Position numbers and translations under genes: made by a program
Source: Gemmatimonadaceae bacterium
GTDB taxonomy: Bacteria > Gemmatimonadota > Gemmatimonadetes > Gemmatimonadales > Gemmatimonadaceae
Direction: 5' to 3'
DNA: 10,370 nucleotides
Assembly: GCA_013816695.1 (NCBI GenBank)
Contig: JACDDZ010000044.1
Location: forward strand, 1-10,370
Notes under the pieces: model-generated
What the model was told of the DNA's origin: nothing
Databases searched by the model: none
Seen by the model: the letters and a program-made list of their open reading frames with translations, nothing else
Part shown: piece by piece, positions 5,283 through 10,370 of the stretch
Numbering within the stretch: the stretch's first letter is position 1
How the letters are laid out: each line of letters begins with the position of its first letter

Positions 5283-8075
5283 CTATTTCTGTACGCGGAA
5301 ACCCAGCGATAAAATCCTGCCGGAACGGTAAGACTCTCTGGTTACAGCACCCTGTTCCACACGCACGGGTGCGTCGAGCAGATTCCGCGCATCCATTTTC
5401 GCGGTAATGCCGCCATAGACCGGAAACTGAATCGAGAGATCCAGAATATTTCTTGGCATCTCATATGTGTCCGGAAGGGGCGTGACGCCCGCAGCCGTGA
5501 TCCGCTTTCCCACTACGTTGTAGAGCAGTGTGCTGCTCATCTTTCCGGACTCACTGGAGTAACTGAGTCCGGCGTTGACAACGTATGGAGCCTGTCCAAC
5601 CATTGCGCGCTTCTTGTTCGTGAGTGACGAGAGCTTGTCGCTCGTAATGTCGATCTGGCTTCGCATCACGGTTGCATTTGTGAAGAGTGTAAACGCTTCG
5701 AGAGGCTCGGCGATCCATCCAAGGCGCTTACGGAGGTCGACCTCAACTCCGTAGTTGATTGCAGCGTCGGCGTTCACGAAGCTAAGCTGGGATGCACCGC
5801 TTGTCGCGACGTCAACCCGTTCGACCGGGTCTGTGAAACGCTTTCCGAAGAATCCGAGGCTCATGATCTCGCCGGCATTCGGGTACATCTCCCAGCGGAC
5901 ATCGTAGTTCTGGATCAGCGCGCGCTTGAGCTTCGGATTTCCGAAGATGTCGCGCTGCTCGATGACATCGCGGTAAGTGATTGGCGACAGCTCGCGGTAC
6001 TCAGGCCGCGAAACTGTCTGCGAAGCGGAAAGACGAAGCGTCTGGGACGGTGTCAGGGCAATATTCGCAACGAGCGCTGGCAGAATGTCCGTGTTGGCGA
6101 GCGTCGTTCTTACTTTTTCGCCTGATGTCGAGATGGAATTCACGCGCAGCTCGGAGCCTTCTACACGCGCGCCCGCAATGACCTTGAGCTTCTGCCCCAG
6201 CGGGATTTCGGCCATCCCGTAGCCTGCGGCGACCTGGTCCTGCGCACCGTACGAGCCACCGGTCGAGTTCAGGACCACGTTGAAGACCGAAGCTGATCCA
6301 GTTGCGTAGCGTCCGTCAAAAATCTGCTCAGCCTGATCCTGGCGCGCGCTGCGCGACAGTCCGTAACCCAGGATGCTGTACGAAGTATTGATGGCCGTAC
6401 GATCGGTAAACCGGAAGGCGCCACCGAACTTCAGGACACTTTCATTTCCTGCATCGCCGAACCCAAGGCGGTAGTCAGTGCTAACTGAAGTGTTTGTTTC
6501 GCGTAAATCTCCGTACGTTCTGCGCGCTCCTTCGGGGTTGTAGCTGAACAGGGCATACGGGAGCGTTGCGCCGGTGAGCGGATTCTGCTCGCGGACATAT
6601 TCAATTTCGGAACGGTCCGGCTCTACGCGCGAAACACCCGACGAAGTCACTGAAAGATCGAGCTGCTGGCGTGATCCGATGGCGTGCTCGATTCTCAGCT
6701 GATTTGCGCGAACCGTGCGTGCGATGAACCCCAGTGCCGAACGACGCGCTGCAAAAAGGAATTCGTCAAGCTGACCTTCGAGAAGCTTGGCCTCGTTGTC
6801 CGCTGTGCGGTTGTATGTGTTGTTAAGCTCGATCCGCGTGCCTGTTCCGAACAGCGTGCTCACGTTCAGGAGTCCGCCGAGCAGGACACTGCGATTCGAG
6901 GATGATCCTGTGAAGCTGTTGAACTCCTTCGTGCTTCCTTTTCCATCAGGGACTGCCAGTGCGCGGTGTTCGTCCTGCTTGATTTCCTGGGTGTTCGCGT
7001 ACGATCCCGATGCGATGTATCCAATGGAGCGGCCGAAGAGTTTGTGCTGTCCCCCCATCGAAAGCGCTGTAGAAAGATTCGGCGCTGCATTTGACTGAAC
7101 CGGCGTCCACGCATTTCTGAATGCGTTCACAGCCTGGTTCATCTGTGTTTGATTGGATCCGGAGAAATTGCCGGCGGACCGAACTGATGCGGGAAGCAGA
7201 CGCTTATTTCCTGCAACTGCGAGCCATTCCTGGCCGATCGTTGGGGCGGCGACAATCGTCTTGCCGGTTGCAAGTGAGTTGAATCCGACCGTCGTGCTGT
7301 AGGTGACCATCCCATGAGCGGGGAACTCACGAGTCTTGATGTTCACTTGTGCGCCGCTAAAGTCTCCTGCCTGGTCCGGCGTGAAGCTTTTCGATGTGGT
7401 GATCGACTGCAGAAGCGCTGAAGGGAAGAGATCCAACGGAACGATTTTCTTCTCGGGTTCCGGGCTTGGAATGCGTGCGCCGTTGAGCGACGCGGTCGTA
7501 TACCGTTCGCCGAGACCGCGAACAAAGACGTACTTGCCATCCTGCACCGTTACTCCGCTCACACGGCGCACTGCCTGCGCGGCGTCGGAGTCGGTGCTCC
7601 GGGTAATCTGGTCCGCGGTGATCGCGTTGACGATCGAGGCGGAAGTGCGCTGGCGATTCAGCGCCTCATTTATGGTTCCGCGCTCTGCAGATGCCGAGAC
7701 AACCTGGGAGGTGAGTTGTACGGTTGCAGGCTGGAGCGAAATATTCTGCTCGACTGCCTGACCGTCCTTGATCTCGATTCCCGTAATTGTCTTTGGCGCA
7801 TAACCGAGACGACGCACGGTTATGCTCAGCGTCCCGGCTGGAACGCGGCCGATCACGTAACGTCCATCGATCGAGGACATTGTGCCCGTCGTGGTCCCGG
7901 TGATTTGAACGCCGGCATCTGTAAGGCCTGCGCCAGTCTGGCCATCAATGATGCGGCCAGCGACCCGCGCGCCCTGGGAATTGGCCAACTGCGCGTTTGC
8001 GACAGCGACATACCCTGAAAAGAAAAACGCGGCCATGAAGGCTGCGTAACGTGACAAACTAATAAATCTCTGCAT
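5283..8075 (-). CDS. TonB-dependent outer-membrane receptor with N-terminal carboxypeptidase-regulatory-like domain
   Basis: Such receptors bind a scarce nutrient at the outer membrane and import it using TonB/ExbBD energy. The 930-residue protein has a signal peptide with a likely cut after VANA (28). A CarboxypepD_reg-like beta-sandwich follows at about 36-115 (VAGRIIDGQTGAGLTDAGVQ, SSIDGRYVIGRVPAG, RRLGYAPK), then the plug at about 130-250 (ALNRQRTSASIVNAI, AVRRVSGVTVQDGKYVFVRG, RYTTASLNGARIPSPEPEKK, VPLDLFPSALLQSI, PDQAGDFSGAQVNIKTREFP), and a long beta-barrel with the conserved SQTVSRPEYREL near its end. The C-terminus is LGFRVQK, with Lys rather than a terminal aromatic residue. The start at 8075 is preceded by AGGGGGA with 5 bases spacing. 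The substrate cannot be read from sequence; PhoBR just upstream and Pho-box-like repeats in the promoter region point to a phosphorus compound. It is followed by a hairpin and the lipoprotein gene. Confidence 0.95.
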   Translation of the reverse strand: MQRFISLSRYAAFMAAFFFSGYVAVANAQLANSQGARVAGRIIDGQTGAGLTDAGVQITGTTTGTMSSIDGRYVIGRVPAGTLSITVRRLGYAPKTITGIEIKDGQAVEQNISLQPATVQLTSQVVSASAERGTINEALNRQRTSASIVNAITADQITRSTDSDAAQAVRRVSGVTVQDGKYVFVRGLGERYTTASLNGARIPSPEPEKKIVPLDLFPSALLQSITTSKSFTPDQAGDFSGAQVNIKTREFPAHGMVTYSTTVGFNSLATGKTIVAAPTIGQEWLAVAGNKRLLPASVRSAGNFSGSNQTQMNQAVNAFRNAWTPVQSNAAPNLSTALSMGGQHKLFGRSIGYIASGSYANTQEIKQDEHRALAVPDGKGSTKEFNSFTGSSSNRSVLLGGLLNVSTLFGTGTRIELNNTYNRTADNEAKLLEGQLDEFLFAARRSALGFIARTVRANQLRIEHAIGSRQQLDLSVTSSGVSRVEPDRSEIEYVREQNPLTGATLPYALFSYNPEGARRTYGDLRETNTSVSTDYRLGFGDAGNESVLKFGGAFRFTDRTAINTSYSILGYGLSRSARQDQAEQIFDGRYATGSASVFNVVLNSTGGSYGAQDQVAAGYGMAEIPLGQKLKVIAGARVEGSELRVNSISTSGEKVRTTLANTDILPALVANIALTPSQTLRLSASQTVSRPEYRELSPITYRDVIEQRDIFGNPKLKRALIQNYDVRWEMYPNAGEIMSLGFFGKRFTDPVERVDVATSGASQLSFVNADAAINYGVEVDLRKRLGWIAEPLEAFTLFTNATVMRSQIDITSDKLSSLTNKKRAMVGQAPYVVNAGLSYSSESGKMSSTLLYNVVGKRITAAGVTPLPDTYEMPRNILDLSIQFPVYGGITAKMDARNLLDAPVRVEQGAVTRESYRSGRILSLGFRVQK

Positions 8076-8080
8076 CCAGA

Positions 8081-8127
8081 TCCCCCTGGGTGGCTGAAAC
8101 GGAACCAGGTTGGTTCCGACAGGGGGA
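8081..8127 (-). promoter_or_regulatory. Nested RNA stem in the receptor leader that pairs with its ribosome-binding site
   Basis: In - strand RNA the outer stem joins UCCCCCUG (8127-8120) to CAGGGGGA (8088-8081), 8 perfect pairs. The second arm is itself the Shine-Dalgarno sequence of the receptor gene, ending 5 bases before the ATG. Inside it lies a second hairpin, GGAACCA (8117-8111) with UGGUUCC (8107-8101), 7 perfect pairs around a 3-base loop. Both stems can form together, with 2 and 12 unpaired bases between them. The structure would block ribosome entry, implying control of translation by a small RNA, protein, ligand or temperature. The pairing is directly visible; the regulation is inferred, and no known riboswitch class is recognised. 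Confidence 0.55.
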
Positions 8128-8147
8128 GAATCGCGCTTTCGGGTATG

Positions 8148-8180
8148 GGTTTAGCGAAGGTTATGCAACGGTTGTGTCAC
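8148..8180. promoter_or_regulatory. Three tandem 11-bp repeats, candidate Pho box upstream of the TonB receptor
   Basis: On the + strand GGTTTAGCGAA, GGTTATGCAAC and GGTTGTGTCAC follow each other without gap; GGTT, the G at position 7 and the A at position 10 are invariant. PhoB binds tandem sites with an 11-bp period made of a 7-base core plus a 4-base spacer, and the third core followed by AAAC (TGTCACAAA) matches the known Pho-box style. The third unit overlaps the phoR stop codon. The same core pattern recurs at 10326-10358. The cores read in the direction opposite to the receptor gene, so which promoter face they serve is unresolved. No good -35/-10 pair for the receptor is seen, as would suit an activator-dependent promoter. 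Confidence 0.55.
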
Positions 8181-9574
8181 AAACCCGGCAGCCCTATCTG
8201 TGGGCCCTCGGGAGAGGGCGGAAAGAGCGCAGTTATCGTGGTTCCTTTTTCTGGGGTGCTTTCGGCGCGAACGCGTCCGCCATGAGCTTCGGCCATGTGC
8301 CGGACGATGGCCAGACCGAGGCCGGTACCACCCTGTTCACGTGAGCGGCCCGGGTCAGCGCGATAGAAGCGCTCGAAAACTCTCGGAAGGTGTGCGGCAG
8401 CGATCCCCTCGCCCGTGTCCGTGACTCCCAGCGCGATTCCGCCCGGCTCCCGATGGGAGAATATGGTGACACTTCCCGTTGCAGTGTGACGCACAGCGTT
8501 TTCAACGAGGTTGGACAGGATCTGGCGGAGCGCTGTCCGGTCGGCGTAGATATCGGCTGCGTCATCAGCGATATCCAGTTCGAGTGAGAGATTCTTTTTG
8601 GCGGCGGCAGGTTTGATTGCCAAAATGACTTCATTGGCCGCCGCGTGAAGGTCGATGGCGGTCGGTCTTGGCACCCACCCACCGGATTCGATTCTGGACA
8701 AATCAAGAAGTTCATCTACGATGTGCTGCATTCTGCGCGCGTTTGACAGAATCATCCCCGCGAACTCCTTGCGGATGGCGGGAGGTGGGTCGTCATCCAC
8801 GAGAGTTTCCGCAAAGCCGCCCAGAATCGTAAGGGGAGTGCGCAACTCGTGCGAGACATTTGCCACGAAGTCGCGGCGCATTTTTTCCAGGCCTTCGATC
8901 TGACCGCCAAGTTGATGAAGTGTCGCTGACAGTTCACCGACTTCGCCCGGGGCTTTTACCATAGGGCGGTTGAAATCGTGATCGGCCATCGCCCGCGCAA
9001 CATCGCGTAGCTGTGTCACCGGCCGCGACACATTTCGCGCGAAGTATACGGAAAGGAGTATGGCGAGGACGAGGGCAGCAAAGCCTGCGGTAACAACGTC
9101 CTTGCGAGCCCGATCAAAAATCGCATCGAGCGCGTGGGTTTCTACCGAGACACGAGCAGTTCCCCGAGCTGCCGGCACGGCGACATAGACTTCTTCGTCA
9201 CCCTTCGAGGGGCTCACTCTGCGTGCCGATCCCACGCCTCCGCTGGCGGCTTTAATGACTTCGGGGCGCGCCGCGTGGTTGGCAAGCTTCCGCAATGCCT
9301 CACCGTCGAATTCAGAGTCGCCGACAACAACACCAGACGGACTGATGAGCGTTACGCGGTGTCCAAGCGCCTTGCCGGCCTCGTCCGCAAATTCGTCTGG
9401 GTCTGCCTGACTTTTCCACTGAACGGCGACCAATCTTGCCTCCCGCGCAAGCTCTGCCAGGTTTTCATCCGCAATTCGCGAGTGAAGACGGCGGTCCAGA
9501 ATCACTACTACAACCAGGATGAGCACCGCGATCACCGTGCATGAATAAAGGAGAAGGCGGTGTACCAGCTTCAT
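8177..9574 (-). CDS. phoR: PhoR-type membrane sensor histidine kinase
   Basis: PhoR kinases phosphorylate PhoB when phosphate is scarce, normally under control of the Pst transporter and PhoU. The 465-residue protein has a first membrane helix at about 7-27, an extracytoplasmic region of about 130 residues (28-160), a second helix at about 161-178 and a HAMP linker at about 179-230. The HisKA dimerisation domain contains FVANVSHELRTPL with phospho-acceptor His242. The ATPase domain shows its N box (NLVENAVRH, Asn359), G1 (DTGEGI, 386-391), F box (FERFYR) and G2 (GGTGLGLAIV, 415-424). All catalytic motifs are intact. A sizeable extracytoplasmic domain is present, unlike E. coli PhoR, so direct sensing is possible. 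ATG at 9574 overlaps the phoB stop codon (ATGA) and has no clear Shine-Dalgarno sequence, which suggests translational coupling. The specific name rests on the PhoB-like partner and locus content; another OmpR-family system is the alternative. Confidence 0.9.
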   Translation of the reverse strand: MKLVHRLLLYSCTVIAVLILVVVVILDRRLHSRIADENLAELAREARLVAVQWKSQADPDEFADEAGKALGHRVTLISPSGVVVGDSEFDGEALRKLANHAARPEVIKAASGGVGSARRVSPSKGDEEVYVAVPAARGTARVSVETHALDAIFDRARKDVVTAGFAALVLAILLSVYFARNVSRPVTQLRDVARAMADHDFNRPMVKAPGEVGELSATLHQLGGQIEGLEKMRRDFVANVSHELRTPLTILGGFAETLVDDDPPPAIRKEFAGMILSNARRMQHIVDELLDLSRIESGGWVPRPTAIDLHAAANEVILAIKPAAAKKNLSLELDIADDAADIYADRTALRQILSNLVENAVRHTATGSVTIFSHREPGGIALGVTDTGEGIAAAHLPRVFERFYRADPGRSREQGGTGLGLAIVRHMAEAHGGRVRAESTPEKGTTITALFPPSPEGPQIGLPGL

Positions 9575-10281
9575 GGTGCAGCAGCTTTGGCCGAGATCCG
9601 ATATCCAAAACCTCGAACGGTTTCGATCAGGTCGCCCGCGGGACCCAGCTTTGTGCGAAGGCGCTGCACGTGCATGTCCACTGTGCGCGTTTGAATGTCG
9701 GGCGCTGCGTCCCAGACGCTTTCGAGCAAGTGTGCACGCGCCTGGACGCGTCCTTTCCGCTCCACCAGAAGCAGCAGAAGCTTGTATTCAGTAGGTGTAA
9801 GATCGATCGATTCGTCCGAGACCGTGACGCTGTGGGCGTTCCGGTCAATGCGGAGCGGGCCGATCCTTACAATCGCCTCACCTCTGCCGCGGGAATTTGT
9901 GCGTCGCAGGATTGCATTGACGCGGAGAATCAATTCCTGCGGGCTGAACGGTTTCGTGAGATAATCGTCCGCGCCGAGAGTGAGTCCACGGATCCGGTCC
10001 GGCTCTTCGCGGCGCGCAGTGAGCATCAGTACCGGAGTGTCAGCGACCGCCTCCTCCGCGCGAAGAGTTGCCAGGACCTCAAACCCTGAAATGTCTGGCA
10101 GCATGAGATCGAGAACTATGAGGGCAGGCTGATCCTGGCGTGCGCGTTCAAGAGCTTCCGAACCGCTGGTCGCGGTCGAAACTTTGTATCCTGATTTGGC
10201 GAGGTGATATGCGACGAGCGCGACAATATCGGACTCATCATCGACGACCAGTACTCGCTCGCCGCCGGCGGGCTGTGTCAT
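9571..10281 (-). CDS. phoB: PhoB-type response regulator (OmpR family)
   Basis: PhoB activates phosphate-starvation genes after phosphorylation by PhoR. From the ATG at 10281 it has 236 residues. The receiver domain (about 8-125) carries acidic Asp14/Asp15 (VLVVDDESD), the phospho-acceptor Asp58 (VLDLMLPDISGFEV), Thr88 (MLTAR) and Lys110 (YLTKPFSP). A winged-helix DNA-binding domain follows (about 135-232) with LTPTEYKLLLLLVERKGRV, the recognition-helix region RTVDMHVQRLRTKLG (199-213) and ETVRGFGYR. I chose ATG 10281 over the GTG at 10332 because it leaves the usual short lead before the first beta strand, has a weak AGG 3 bases upstream, and keeps the gene clear of the Pho-box-like repeats. 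The stop codon overlaps the phoR start by 4 bases. A separate activator outside the Pho pathway is possible but less likely given ppk1, ppx and the repeats. Confidence 0.92.
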   Translation of the reverse strand: MTQPAGGERVLVVDDESDIVALVAYHLAKSGYKVSTATSGSEALERARQDQPALIVLDLMLPDISGFEVLATLRAEEAVADTPVLMLTARREEPDRIRGLTLGADDYLTKPFSPQELILRVNAILRRTNSRGRGEAIVRIGPLRIDRNAHSVTVSDESIDLTPTEYKLLLLLVERKGRVQARAHLLESVWDAAPDIQTRTVDMHVQRLRTKLGPAGDLIETVRGFGYRISAKAAAP

Positions 10282-10325
10282 TACCTGAACGTTCGCCTGT
10301 GATGAGCGGCGGGTCAACGGAGACG

Positions 10326-10358
10326 CTGTCACAAAGACGTTACAATGCTGCTACCTTA
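10326..10358 (+). promoter_or_regulatory. Three tandem 11-bp repeats, candidate Pho box upstream of phoB
   Basis: CTGTCACAAAG, ACGTTACAATG and CTGCTACCTTA are contiguous 11-base units on the + strand, sharing G at position 3, A at 6 and C at 7. The first core, CTGTCAC, equals the E. coli Pho-box half-site consensus CTGTCAY, and the spacers are A/T-rich as expected. The box faces rightwards, toward TATACA (10357-10362) and a possible divergent gene beyond the window. On the - strand TATAAG (10355-10360) could be the -10 of phoB itself, which would put the repeats just downstream of the phoB transcription start. Autoregulation of phoB and control of a divergent gene are both compatible with this. 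Confidence 0.6.
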
Positions 10359-10370
10359 TACACCTCCAGG

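Noticed and set aside
8204..8219. GCCCTC/GAGGGC hairpin at the 3' end of phoR as a terminator
   Set aside because: A 6-bp stem within codons with no T-run after it on either strand; not enough for a terminator call.
10282..10332. GTG start giving phoB a 17-residue N-terminal extension
   Set aside because: It has no ribosome-binding site, adds residues that PhoB proteins lack, and starts inside the first Pho-box-like repeat. The ATG at 10281 fits the family.

Overview
The window is a gene-dense chromosomal segment from a Gram-negative bacterium; the signal-peptided outer-membrane TonB receptor and the probable lipoprotein show this directly. The style of the receptor (a carboxypeptidase-regulatory-like domain followed by plug and barrel), the aspartate- and tryptophan-rich beta-helix-type lipoprotein and the fairly high GC content remind me of Gemmatimonadota. 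That placement is by resemblance only and is tentative.

Layout: a 5'-truncated polyphosphate kinase gene (ppk1, + strand, 1-2034) meets an exopolyphosphatase gene with an HD domain (ppx, - strand, 2031-3680) tail to tail, with the two stop codons sharing four bases. A strong terminator (3715-3747) separates ppx from a - strand group: a probable lipoprotein (3769-5178), a large TonB-dependent receptor (5283-8075), a PhoR-type sensor kinase (8177-9574) and a PhoB-type response regulator (9571-10281). The last two overlap by 4 bases in the order phoB-phoR. No mobile elements, tRNAs, rRNAs or CRISPR arrays were seen.

Functionally the window reads as a phosphorus-homeostasis locus: polyphosphate synthesis (PPK1), polyphosphate breakdown (PPX), phosphate-starvation signalling (PhoBR), and an outer-membrane receptor/lipoprotein pair that may bring in a phosphorus-containing substrate. 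The sequence gives a concrete link: 11-bp tandem repeats resembling Pho boxes lie both upstream of the receptor (8148-8180) and upstream of phoB at the window edge (10326-10358). Their six 7-base cores share an invariant G, pyrimidine and A at fixed positions on the same strand.

Further regulatory structure is visible. A nested stem in the receptor's 5' leader would bury its ribosome-binding site (8081-8127). A 15-bp hairpin between receptor and lipoprotein pairs fully only as - strand RNA (5225-5268). The ppx start looks leaderless. The receptor, the lipoprotein and this regulatory architecture are the part most likely to be undescribed.
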